Shown one piece after another: positions 52,703 through 63,300 of a stretch of 64,000 nt of DNA. Source of the DNA: Gordonia sediminis (lineage in GTDB: Bacteria; Actinomycetota; Actinomycetes; Mycobacteriales; Mycobacteriaceae); assembly GCA_004193205.1 (NCBI GenBank), contig RZUM01000002.1, positions 496,001 to 560,000 of the forward strand, written 5' to 3'. The translations under genes were made by a program, and so were the position numbers. The notes below the pieces were generated by a model. That model saw nothing but the letters and a program-made list of their open reading frames with translations. It did not search any database and was not told the origin of the DNA. The stretch's first letter is position 1. The number at the start of each line of letters is the position of its first letter.

Positions 52703-53806
52703 ATGAAATCCACCGCCGCACTCCTCACCGGAATCGGCAGCGACTTCGAGATCGCCGAGATCGACATCGACGGCCCCAAGGCCGGTGAGGTCCTCGTGCA
52801 GATCGCCGCCGTCGGTCTATGCCACACTGATCTCGCGGTCCGCGACGGAGTCCTGCCGATCGAGTTTCCGGGAGTCGTCGGCCACGAAGGTGCCGGCACC
52901 GTGATCGCGATCGGCGATGGCGTCACCAAAGTCGCTGTCGGCGACAAGGTCAGCCTGACCTTCAACAGCTGTGGGCACTGCCGCACCTGCACTACAGGGC
53001 ACCAGTCCTATTGCGAGAACTTCACTCCGGAGAACTACGGCGGTGTTCGCGCCGACGGCAGCAAACCACTCAGCAAGGACGGTCATCCCGTCGCCGGCAT
53101 GTTCTTCGGCCAGTCCTCCTTTGGGTCGGTCGCCCTGACGAACGAACGCAACACGGTCAAGATCGACGCCGACATCCCGTTCGAGATGCTGGCACCCCTC
53201 GGGTGCGGTGTCCAGACCGGCGTCGGTGCGGTGACCAGATCTCTCAGGGCCGAGAAGGGCTCTGCCGTCGCCATCGCCGGTGGCGGATCGGTCGGTCTGT
53301 CGGCGGTCATGGGTGCCGTGCTCCAGGAATGCGCCACGATCATCGTTGTCGAACCGACCGAACAGCGGCGATCGCTCGCTCTGGAGCTCGGTGCCACACA
53401 TGCGATCGATCCCGCAGCCGGCGATGTGGCCGAACAGATCCGGTCGATCGTCGCGCATGGCGTCGACTATGTGATCGACACGACCGGCATCCCTGCTGTC
53501 GTCGAAAGCCTCATCGGTGCAACGGCTGTGCGTGGAACCGTCGGCCTCATCGGTGTTCCGTCCGACCCGACCGGGGCCATCCAGCTAAATATCATTGCCG
53601 CGCTCACCCTCGGTCTGACAGTGACCGGAATCATCGAGGGAGACTCCGTGCCCGACGAGTTCATCCCCGAACTCGTCGACCACTACCTCAGCGGTCGTCT
53701 ACCGCTCGACAAGTTGGTTGCGACGTTCCCGTTCACGGAGATCAACTCGGCGGTCAAGATCCAGCATGATGGCGGTGTGGTGAAGCCGGTGCTGGTGTTC
53801 GACTGA
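52703..53806 (+). CDS. Zinc-dependent alcohol dehydrogenase, aryl/allylic alcohol type
   Basis: A 367-residue MDR alcohol dehydrogenase. Catalytic zinc ligands in GLCHTD and GHEGAG; structural zinc cluster CGHCRTCTTGHQSYC; nucleotide fold AIAGGGSVGLSAVM. Resembles benzyl/geraniol-type dehydrogenases, which suits an allylic primary alcohol from the P450. Strong AAGGAG upstream of ATG 52703. A hairpin terminator lies after the gene. Confidence 0.85.
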   Translation: MKSTAALLTGIGSDFEIAEIDIDGPKAGEVLVQIAAVGLCHTDLAVRDGVLPIEFPGVVGHEGAGTVIAIGDGVTKVAVGDKVSLTFNSCGHCRTCTTGHQSYCENFTPENYGGVRADGSKPLSKDGHPVAGMFFGQSSFGSVALTNERNTVKIDADIPFEMLAPLGCGVQTGVGAVTRSLRAEKGSAVAIAGGGSVGLSAVMGAVLQECATIIVVEPTEQRRSLALELGATHAIDPAAGDVAEQIRSIVAHGVDYVIDTTGIPAVVESLIGATAVRGTVGLIGVPSDPTGAIQLNIIAALTLGLTVTGIIEGDSVPDEFIPELVDHYLSGRLPLDKLVATFPFTEINSAVKIQHDGGVVKPVLVFD

Positions 53807-53820
53807 CCTTCCATCCCCCG

Positions 53821-53862
53821 GTGCTTGGCCTCGCGGTGTAGCGAATCCGCGAGGTCGAGCAC
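53821..53862. terminator. Hairpin terminator between ADH and citE-like genes
   Basis: Arms 53821-53836 and 53847-53862 (16 bp, two mismatches, GC-rich CCTCGCGG core) with a 10-nt loop, between convergent genes. Confidence 0.65.
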
Positions 53863-53864
53863 GG

Positions 53865-54749
53865 TCAGCGAGCCGCAGCGACCAGTGCAAGGACCCGCTC
53901 GGCCTGCTTCAGGTGTGGCAGATCCAGCATTTTGCCATCCAGTGCAACGGTTCCCACGTCAGCGGAGAACGCCTCGACGACCCGCTGCGCATACTCCACC
54001 TCATCGGCGGTGGGCGTGAACGCCGCGTTGATCGTGTCGACCTGAGCAGGGTGGATCGCGATCCGCCCGCTGAATCCTTCGGCACGTGCCCGGCGCGAGG
54101 ACTCGGCGAGGCCCTGATCGTCGCGGATGTCCACGAACAGGGTCTCCACCGCCTCGACGTCGGCAGCCCGTGCACCCATCAAGGTCAGCGATCGGACGAA
54201 CTGGTACGTCGGGGCCCACTCTCCGGTCGGCCCGAGATTCGTCGATGCGCCCAGGGCCGCACTGAGATCCTCTGCACCCCAGGTCAGTCCGTACAGACGA
54301 GCGATTCCCGCAGCGGCGTAGTCGCCGAGCCGGAACGGAGCGACAGGAGTCTCGGTCGCCACCGGAAGGGCGCGAATGCTTCCGGCTGCGATCCCATTCG
54401 CCGATTCGAGCGCCTCGAGGTAATGATGCACGCGTACCACATCTTCAGGCCCGTTGACCTTTGGGATCATGATGCCCGCCGGGACCGCGGGCACGACGGA
54501 CGCCAAGTCGGCGAGTGCATGCTCGGTGTCGGTCGGATTGATGCGCACCCACAGTTCGGGAACGCGTGAATCCCCGAGTTGCGCCACGATGAACTCGGAC
54601 ACGAGCTGTCGTGCCAACGGCTTCCGTCCGGCACTCACCGCATCTTCGAGATCCAGGATGACCGCATCCGCGGTCGACTCGGCGACCTTGCCGAGCTTCT
54701 TCTCGCTGTCGCCGGGAACGAACAGAAATGAGCGGACGGGCGCGGTCAT
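53865..54749 (-). CDS. CitE-like HpcH/HpaI lyase
   Basis: A 294-residue TIM-barrel lyase of the CitE family with FVPGDSEKKL, ILDLEDAV, WVRINP, IMIPKVNGPEDV and IAIHPAQVDTIN. Cleaves or forms citramalyl/malyl/3-hydroxy-3-methylglutaryl-type CoA. It is coupled to the MaoC gene upstream by a 4-nt overlap; the same citE-maoC pair occurs in mycobacteria (Rv2498c-Rv2499c, leucine/itaconate degradation). Here it stands without the carboxylase genes, so it may serve a branched product of the local pathway (inference). Confidence 0.83.
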   Translation of the reverse strand: MTAPVRSFLFVPGDSEKKLGKVAESTADAVILDLEDAVSAGRKPLARQLVSEFIVAQLGDSRVPELWVRINPTDTEHALADLASVVPAVPAGIMIPKVNGPEDVVRVHHYLEALESANGIAAGSIRALPVATETPVAPFRLGDYAAAGIARLYGLTWGAEDLSAALGASTNLGPTGEWAPTYQFVRSLTLMGARAADVEAVETLFVDIRDDQGLAESSRRARAEGFSGRIAIHPAQVDTINAAFTPTADEVEYAQRVVEAFSADVGTVALDGKMLDLPHLKQAERVLALVAAAR

Positions 54750-55201
54750 TCCCGCGGCTTCTTCCGCTGCAGACCGCTCCGCTTACACGAGGCGACCAGC
54801 TCGTCGTTCTGGTTGTAGGCCTGATGCAAGAAGGTCACGATGCCCTGATCTGGCCGCGACTTGGAGTCGCGAAGTTCGATCACCTCGGTCACGACGTGAA
54901 TCGTGTCGCCGTGGAAGAGCGGCTTCGGAAACCGGACCTCGTCCCAGCCGAGATTGGCCACCGCGGTCCCCAGCGTGGTGTCGCCGACCGAGATACCGAC
55001 CATGAGTCCGAGAGTGAAGGCACTGTTGACGATGCGCTGGCCGAAGGGGGTCCCCTTCATATACTCCTCGTCCAGATGCAGCAGCGCCGGATTGTGCGTC
55101 ATCGCCGTGAACAGGACGTTGTCGGTTTCGGTCACCGTCCTGCGGATCGGATGATCGAACTTCTGCCCCACCGTCAACTCGTCAAACCACACGCCGGCCA
55201 C
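54746..55201 (-). CDS. MaoC-family dehydratase, coupled to CitE-like lyase
   Basis: A 151-residue MaoC hydratase with THNPALLHLDEEYM (catalytic-type DxN/H region), FGQRIVNSAFTLGLMVG and DEVRFPKPLFHGDTI, like mesaconyl/itaconyl-CoA hydratase types. Hydration of an unsaturated branched CoA would give the CitE substrate. ATG 55201; operator site J lies 36 bp upstream. Stop overlaps the citE-like start by 4 nt. Confidence 0.82.
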   Translation of the reverse strand: MAGVWFDELTVGQKFDHPIRRTVTETDNVLFTAMTHNPALLHLDEEYMKGTPFGQRIVNSAFTLGLMVGISVGDTTLGTAVANLGWDEVRFPKPLFHGDTIHVVTEVIELRDSKSRPDQGIVTFLHQAYNQNDELVASCKRSGLQRKKPRE

Positions 55202-55236
55202 GTCGCCACACCTCCATCGTCGAGAAAGTATGTTTA

Positions 55237-55247
55237 TGGTACGACCA
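55237..55247. promoter_or_regulatory. FadR-type operator, site J
   Basis: TGGTACGACCA, a perfect TGGT-N3-ACCA, upstream of the MaoC/citE operon. Next to it, ATATTGA-GTGG-TCAATAT (55251-55268) is a separate 7-bp inverted repeat. Confidence 0.7.
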
Positions 55248-55268
55248 ATAATATTGAGTGGTCAATAT

Positions 55269-55505
55269 CAGGTGAGGATCCCGAAGATCATCACGGTTCC
55301 ACCGGCGGTCGGACCCTACCCCGCCCCCTGAAAGGAGTTGTGTGAGGCGTTTCCCCGCGACCGCGATCCTCGGCATCGGTTCGCCGTCGAAACACCATGG
55401 TTTGTAACGGCGCAGCAATGTCTCAAACTGGAGTGGCCGACTCCGCCCCCTGGGTGAGCCGACCCGCGACAAGCTGACCTCACGACGGGCATACGATGAC
55501 TCTCG
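55269..55505. other. Gene-free stretch before the MFS exporter
   Basis: About 240 bp between the MaoC promoter and the divergent MFS gene. I see no further site or short gene here. Confidence 0.4.
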
Positions 55506-56792
55506 ATGACCGACGACCGATTACCCGAGGCAGCCGACTCGGGTAGTCGGAAGTCGCCGTCCGCCGAACTACCTCCGACCGGCGTATTCGCATCGCTGCG
55601 CAACCCGAATTACCGGCTCTTCTTCGCGGGCCAGGCGGTGTCGCTGACGGGTACCTGGATGCAGATGACCGCCCAGGCGTGGCTGGTGCTCATCCTGAGC
55701 GGTTCCGCGACGACGCTGGGTGCCATCGTCGCGCTGCAGGCACTGCCGGTGCTGATCTTCGGCCCGTACGCCGGCGTCGTCGCCGACCGTGTCGACCGCC
55801 GGCGACTGATGATCACCCTGCAGTCCGTGATGGGACTGTTGGCCGGCATACTCGCCGTCCTCACGCTCGGCGGCTGGGTGCAGGTCTGGCAGATCGGGGC
55901 TCTTGCTGTTCTGCTCGGGCTCACCAACGCTTTCGAACTGCCGTCGCGGCAGGCCTTCATCCACCAGATCGTCGGCATCGACCTGATCCGGAACGCGGTC
56001 ACGCTCAACTCGGTGATGGTCAACGCGGCCCGCGCGATCGGGCCGGGTGTCGCCGGTGTCATCCTCGCCGCGGTGGGCGCCGGCTGGTGTTTCGCGATCA
56101 ACGCGATCAGCTTTGTCGCGGTGGTCGTGTCGCTGCTTGCGATGAACACCTCGACCATCACGCGTGAGGAACCCGTCGCCCGCGCCAGGGGGCAGTTCCG
56201 CGAGGGCCTGCGATACGTGGCCGGCGTCCCGACCCTGTGGGTTCCGCTGGTGATGATGGCGCTGGTCGGCACGCTCGCCTACGAGTTTCCCGTCTCGCTG
56301 CCGGCGGCGGCGAAAGAGACCTTCAACGGCGGCCCGGAGGCGCTCGGCTTCATGACGTCGTCGATGGGCCTCGGTGCCGTGGTGGGCGGCCTGATCATCG
56401 CCGCCCGGGGTACGACCGGCGTGCGACCCCTCACCATCGCCGCTGCCGGGTTCGGCGTCACGATCGCGATCACCGCCGTGGCCCCGACCCTTCCCGTCGC
56501 GCTCGTCGCGCTGTTCTTCGTCGGCTGGCTGAGTGTGTCGTTCCTCTCAACAGGCAACGCGACCCTGCAACTCAATGCCGACCCCCGAATGCGTGGGCGC
56601 GTGATGTCACTGTGGTCGGTCGCGTTCATGGGCTCGACCCCCATCGGCGGGCCGATCATCGGCGTGATCTGCGAGGCGGCGGGTGCCCGGGTCGGGCTCG
56701 GCGTCGGGGCGGCCGCCTGCTTCGCGGCCGCAACGCTGGGGGTGGCGATCTGGCGGCACCAGGCCGGCGACGACGCTTCGTCGCCCAATTGA
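55506..56792 (+). CDS. MFS exporter (EntS-like)
   Basis: A 428-residue transporter with about 12 membrane segments. After the first helix comes SLTGTWMQMTAQAWLV and the loop GVVADRVDRRRLM, typical of the MFS_3/enterobactin-exporter group. C-terminal MRGRVMSLWSVAFMGSTPIGG matches that family. Hydrophilic N-terminus of about 30 residues. It is followed on the same strand by an acyltransferase-3 gene 79 bp away. Substrate unknown. Confidence 0.82.
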   Translation: MTDDRLPEAADSGSRKSPSAELPPTGVFASLRNPNYRLFFAGQAVSLTGTWMQMTAQAWLVLILSGSATTLGAIVALQALPVLIFGPYAGVVADRVDRRRLMITLQSVMGLLAGILAVLTLGGWVQVWQIGALAVLLGLTNAFELPSRQAFIHQIVGIDLIRNAVTLNSVMVNAARAIGPGVAGVILAAVGAGWCFAINAISFVAVVVSLLAMNTSTITREEPVARARGQFREGLRYVAGVPTLWVPLVMMALVGTLAYEFPVSLPAAAKETFNGGPEALGFMTSSMGLGAVVGGLIIAARGTTGVRPLTIAAAGFGVTIAITAVAPTLPVALVALFFVGWLSVSFLSTGNATLQLNADPRMRGRVMSLWSVAFMGSTPIGGPIIGVICEAAGARVGLGVGAAACFAAATLGVAIWRHQAGDDASSPN

Positions 56793-56871
56793 GTCCTTGA
56801 TCGGCCGTGTGCGAGGACGTGATTTCCAGGAAGGTGGAGTACTCTCACCGCGAGTGTTCGGTTGTCACAGA

Positions 56872-58344
56872 ATGATCACGGTGGCGCCGACCGAGGTCAG
56901 GAGGGCGACAATCGTTACCGAGCAACCCGCGACGACCGCCCCGAAATCCGGCAACCCGGACGAAACGGGCGCGTCTGCGACGCCGGACCCCGCGGATCCC
57001 ACGTCACCGAAACCTCGCCGTGACAAACATCTCTACCAGATCGACCTCGTGCGGTTGGTCACGTTTGCCGGAGTCATCCTCGACCATGTCATCCTGGGGA
57101 TCGCCACCCAGGTGAACGTCGCGGCCGGTGGTGTCGGGCTCCTGCTGCGCTACACCCGCTACTCCTTCTTCGCGCTCACCGGCTTCGTCCTGACCTATCA
57201 GTACCGGCATCGCGATCTGCGGGCCCGCACCTTCTGGCGGCGGCGTTACAAGCTGATCGGTCTGCCGTTCCTCGTGTGGAGCCTGTTCTACTGGGTCTAC
57301 GGGCGCTACGAGACAGGGGGTGTCGACGCGCTGCAGGCGATCTTCGCCACCACCGGCGACATCACTCTTGCGCTCAAGAGCATCGCGTACGACCTCATCA
57401 CCGGCAACGCCTGGTATCACCTGTACTTCTTGTCGGTGAGCATGCAGATCTACGCGGTCTTCCCCGGCCTGCTGTGGCTGCTGAAACGGACATGGGGCCG
57501 CCACCGCTATCTGCTCGCCGTCTCCGGCGCGTTCCAGGCGCTGATGATGTACCTGATGGTGCGTCCGCCGCTGCCGTTCTTCTCCCACGGCCCGCAGGGC
57601 GAAGTGTGGAGTCATCTGGTCGTCACGATCATCCCGTACCAGTTCTTCGTGCTCGCCGGATGCGTCGCGGCCATGCACTACGAGGCCTTCCAGGGCTTCA
57701 TGGTGCGGTGGCGGTGGGCGATCCTCGCCGCCGGTGCCGTGACCATCACGGCGACGCTGGCCTACTACACGCACGACGTCGAGTCCGGCGAGAGCATCTT
57801 CCGCGCCACCAACGTCTTCATGCTGCACAACTCGTTCGCCTACATCGCGATCATCCTGATCCTCTACGTGCTCGGCACGATGTGGCAGGACCGTCGGCGA
57901 GCCGGTTCGGTCACCGACACGGTGATGCGGACCGCGGCGGACCGTTCGTTCGGCATCTACCTCGCCCATGCGCTGGCGCTCGCCGCGCTCGAGCCGACGA
58001 TCCACAAGTACATCGACCTCCCGCCGGGCCTGCTGATCACCGTCAGCTTCATCGCCACGGTGGCGCTGACGGTGTTCATCGTCGAGGTGCTGCGCCGCAG
58101 CCCGATCAGCCTCATCACCACCGGCCGCAACCGGATCGACTGGCGCTCGCAGAGCCCCGTCCGATCTGCGGTGGTCGGCGTCGTCGCGGTGCTTCTGGGT
58201 CTCGTCCTGCGCGGCGTGTTTTCCATGCAGGCCGGGACACTCGTCGCCGCGACGGGCGCGCTGCTCATCGTCTCGGCCGCCGTGGTGTTCCGCCACCAGT
58301 GGGCCAACCGCGGTCACAACCTCTACACCGAGATCCCGGTCTGA
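56872..58344 (+). CDS. Acyltransferase-3 family membrane protein
   Basis: A 490-residue integral membrane protein with about 10-11 helices after a 60-residue Pro/Thr-rich cytoplasmic N-terminus. Motifs QIDLVRLVTFAGVILDHV, RYSFFALTGFVLTY, RRRYKLIGLPFLVWSL and SFGIYLAHALAL fit the acyltransferase-3/OafA-like family, which acylates sugars or polymers on the membrane. Acceptor unknown. ATG 56872 is chosen because upstream in-frame codons overlap the exporter gene. Confidence 0.75.
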   Translation: MITVAPTEVRRATIVTEQPATTAPKSGNPDETGASATPDPADPTSPKPRRDKHLYQIDLVRLVTFAGVILDHVILGIATQVNVAAGGVGLLLRYTRYSFFALTGFVLTYQYRHRDLRARTFWRRRYKLIGLPFLVWSLFYWVYGRYETGGVDALQAIFATTGDITLALKSIAYDLITGNAWYHLYFLSVSMQIYAVFPGLLWLLKRTWGRHRYLLAVSGAFQALMMYLMVRPPLPFFSHGPQGEVWSHLVVTIIPYQFFVLAGCVAAMHYEAFQGFMVRWRWAILAAGAVTITATLAYYTHDVESGESIFRATNVFMLHNSFAYIAIILILYVLGTMWQDRRRAGSVTDTVMRTAADRSFGIYLAHALALAALEPTIHKYIDLPPGLLITVSFIATVALTVFIVEVLRRSPISLITTGRNRIDWRSQSPVRSAVVGVVAVLLGLVLRGVFSMQAGTLVAATGALLIVSAAVVFRHQWANRGHNLYTEIPV

Positions 58345-58390
58345 TTTCCTCGCCCAAGCGTGACGCTGGTACGAAGGATGTTGCCGGACG

Positions 58391-59305
58391 TCAGTCGCGC
58401 AGCGCGGCGAGCACCAGTTGGGCGAGCGCTTCGCGTCCACGCCGGTTCGGGTGATACGCCACGGGGAACTGCAGCCCACGAACCCACGGATCGGGTGAAC
58501 ATGCGGCGTGCGCGGCACCCGCCCGCGACGCGCTGATCAGTCGGACACCGCTCTCCCGCGCTGCGCGGGCGGTGGCGATGGTGAGCCCGTCGAAGATCCG
58601 GACGGTCTGTGCGGCCTGCTGCGGCGTCAACGGCACCAACGGACATCGGGTCCCCCGCGCGTCGAGCACCGGCGTGTAATCGACGAGGAGGATCTCCGCT
58701 TGGGGTGCGCGCAGCCGGACCGCCGCGATCAGGTCGACGATCGAGCGTTCCACCGCGGTGTAGTCGGCGGGTGCGGGCTCGGGGGGTGCCGCGCGACGGT
58801 GCAGACAGCGGCGCAAGTGTGTGAACCGAGCCTTCACATTGGCGCAACTCCAGCTGAGAAGGCGACCGATGTAGTCGATGTCGTTGCCGCCGGTGGTGAT
58901 CGTCACCAGGTCGGTGTCGGGGGTGACCGCATCGATCTGCGGCCGGTCGGCGAACGGACGCTGAGGTGTGTTCAGGATATTCGCGGTGGTGGCACCCGAA
59001 CAGGTCACGTCGGTCAGCCGCATGCGGTGGGCCACGGCCACCAGATGCGGGTAGTCGTCGGTGGTGCGGAAGCACCGCACGTCGGCGATGGGTGCCGCGC
59101 CGGGGCCCGCGGCATACGAACTCCCCAGCGCCACATACTTCCTGCCGGGTTTGATCCAGACGTCGATGTGCGACGAGCCGAGGGCCTGCGCGGGCGGGGC
59201 GACCACCTCGGTCGCCGCCGTCCCGGGAATCACGACGGCGGCCACCGCGGCCACGGCCACGACGATTACCGCAATCCGGGACAACATCGGTCGACGCATT
59301 GGCAC
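58391..59305 (-). CDS. Secreted SGNH/GDSL-type hydrolase
   Basis: A 304-residue esterase. N-terminal hydrophobic stretch at residues 10-30 (IAVIVVAVAAVAAVVIPG) is a signal peptide or anchor. SGNH blocks are GSSYAAG (Ser63), TGGND and the late YHPNRRG with the catalytic histidine. Cysteines are spaced for disulfides. It likely hydrolyses ester bonds outside the cytoplasm. It is convergent with the acyltransferase-3 gene 46 bp away. Confidence 0.82.
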   Translation of the reverse strand: MPMRRPMLSRIAVIVVAVAAVAAVVIPGTAATEVVAPPAQALGSSHIDVWIKPGRKYVALGSSYAAGPGAAPIADVRCFRTTDDYPHLVAVAHRMRLTDVTCSGATTANILNTPQRPFADRPQIDAVTPDTDLVTITTGGNDIDYIGRLLSWSCANVKARFTHLRRCLHRRAAPPEPAPADYTAVERSIVDLIAAVRLRAPQAEILLVDYTPVLDARGTRCPLVPLTPQQAAQTVRIFDGLTIATARAARESGVRLISASRAGAAHAACSPDPWVRGLQFPVAYHPNRRGREALAQLVLAALRD

Positions 59306-59381
59306 AGTTTCACATATCCGGGCCGTGTCGTCGGGATCGACCGCGCGTTGCGCTCACCACACGCCGCGGCGCGCCGAGTTG

Positions 59382-60227
59382 TCAGAAGATATCGGGCAAA
59401 TCGGTCGACACACGATCGGTGAAAACCGGGTCGCGCTTCTCCAGGAACGACATCACACCCTCGGCCACGTCGGCCATCGTGCCCCGGTAGTAGATGGCCT
59501 TCGAATCCGCCTCGTGCGCGACCCACGGGCTCGGTGCTCCCGCCATCCGCCACAACAGCTGGCGGGTCAGCGCCACCGACACCGGGGCGGTGTTCGACGT
59601 CATCTCCCGGGCGACCGCGATCGCGGTTTCGAGCACCTCGTCCTTGGGCACTACCTGCTGCACGAGCCCACGATCGTGGGCCTCGGCGACCGGGACCATC
59701 TTGGCCCCCATCGTCCACTGCAACGCGGTGGGCAGGCCGACGAGTTTCGGCAGGAACCACGACGACGCGGCCTCCGGAACCAGTCCGCGCTGGGCGAAGA
59801 CGAAGCCGAATTTGGCATCGTCGGAAGCCACGCGGACGTCGGCGGGCAGCGTCATGGTGACACCCACGCCGGCGGACGGGCCGTTGATGGCCATGACGAC
59901 GGGCTTGAGGGAGGCGAAGATGCGTAGCGTGACCTGGCCACCCATGTCGCGCGGGACCGCTCCGGGCTCATCCTGCTCGAGTTCGAAGGTGGTGGCTCCC
60001 CCGCCGAGGTCGGCGCCCGCGCAGAATGCACGCCCGGTCCCGGTGATCACCACGGCTCGGATCGTGTCGTCGGCGTCGGTCTCGTCGAAGACGGCGATCA
60101 ACTCCTCCCCCATCTGATGGGTGAAGGCGTTGAGCCGGTCGGGGCGGTTGAGTCGGATGATCGCGATGTCGTCGTCGCGTTCGAGGACGATGTGCTTTTC
60201 ATCGGTCTGTTCGGTGAGAGAGGTCAC
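59382..60227 (-). CDS. Crotonase-family enzyme (enoyl-CoA hydratase/isomerase)
   Basis: 281 residues. Oxyanion/CoA block TGTGRAFCAGADL. The first hydratase glutamate is absent (SAGVGVTMTLPAD), and a Glu occurs in RGLVPEAASSW, as in several isomerase-like crotonases. So isomerisation of an enoyl-CoA is more likely than hydration. It carries no GntR-type site. The repeat region lies upstream, towards 60.3 kb, and clpC beyond. Confidence 0.78.
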   Translation of the reverse strand: MTSLTEQTDEKHIVLERDDDIAIIRLNRPDRLNAFTHQMGEELIAVFDETDADDTIRAVVITGTGRAFCAGADLGGGATTFELEQDEPGAVPRDMGGQVTLRIFASLKPVVMAINGPSAGVGVTMTLPADVRVASDDAKFGFVFAQRGLVPEAASSWFLPKLVGLPTALQWTMGAKMVPVAEAHDRGLVQQVVPKDEVLETAIAVAREMTSNTAPVSVALTRQLLWRMAGAPSPWVAHEADSKAIYYRGTMADVAEGVMSFLEKRDPVFTDRVSTDLPDIF

Positions 60228-60523
60228 CGCATCAACCTACGCGATGACCGACCGAGCGTTCATACGGTCGGGGTGGGAGTGGTCTCGACGAGCGGAAACG
60301 GGAGGTGGAATGGTCTCGATACACCTCCTCACTACGTTCGTCGGCACTCGACCAGCAGGTAGAACAGGTGGGAGTGGTCTCGATACGCCTCCTCACTACG
60401 TTCGTCGGCACTCGACCAGCGGAAAGACGCGGCCGCGGCGCTCGACCAGCGGAAGGAGGGGCGAGAAGGACGGCGGCGGCGCCACCCGAGGGTGACGCCG
60501 CCGTCGTTGTTGTTCAGTTGTAG
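60228..60523. repeat. Repeat-rich intergenic region before the clpC 3' end
   Basis: Two 46-bp copies (60311-60356 and 60375-60420) begin TGGTCTCGATAC and end CACTCGACCAGC; they differ at one base. A partial copy lies at 60280-60295 and two more CTCGACCAGCGGAA fragments follow. The region has no gene. It belongs to the same repeat family as the 28-kb and 38.7-kb loci. Confidence 0.85.
60474..60503. terminator. Hairpin at the clpC 3' end
   Basis: A 14-bp stem with one mismatch (60474-60487 with 60490-60503), GC-rich, just beyond the clpC stop. Likely clpC terminator; no T-run on the clpC strand. Confidence 0.6.
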
Positions 60524-63070
<2,547 letters not shown>

Positions 63071-63279
63071 TGTTCTCCCTCACGTTGCTAGCGCCCCGGC
63101 CGTCGGTGACCACAGCGGCGTCGACTGCAGCGGTGTCGTGTATGACGACCAGCCTGCTTCCACTCTAGTGGTCGCTTACAGTGCAGCTACAGTTAACGTC
63201 GATCGGGAATCGTTTCCGTGACCGTTACGGCGGGGTCTGCGCAGTACAACCGCGCACGTGGGTGCTGTGTTCCGCCCGT

Positions 63280-63297
63280 ACTACGCCGAGAGCGAAC
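63280..63297. promoter_or_regulatory. ClgR-type box upstream of clpC
   Basis: The segment ACTACGCCGAGAGCGAAC fits the ClgR consensus WNNWCGCYNANRGCGWWS described for Corynebacterium (from memory) at every position. It lies about 210 bp upstream of clpC and next to the end of the VOC gene. ClgR activates clpC and clpP genes in related bacteria. Confidence 0.55.
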
Positions 63298-63300
63298 GCG

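Noticed and set aside
57004-58518. 504-codon minus-strand frame opposite the acyltransferase-3 gene
   Set aside because: The plus strand shows membrane helices and family motifs; the minus translation is His/Arg/Asp-rich without structure.
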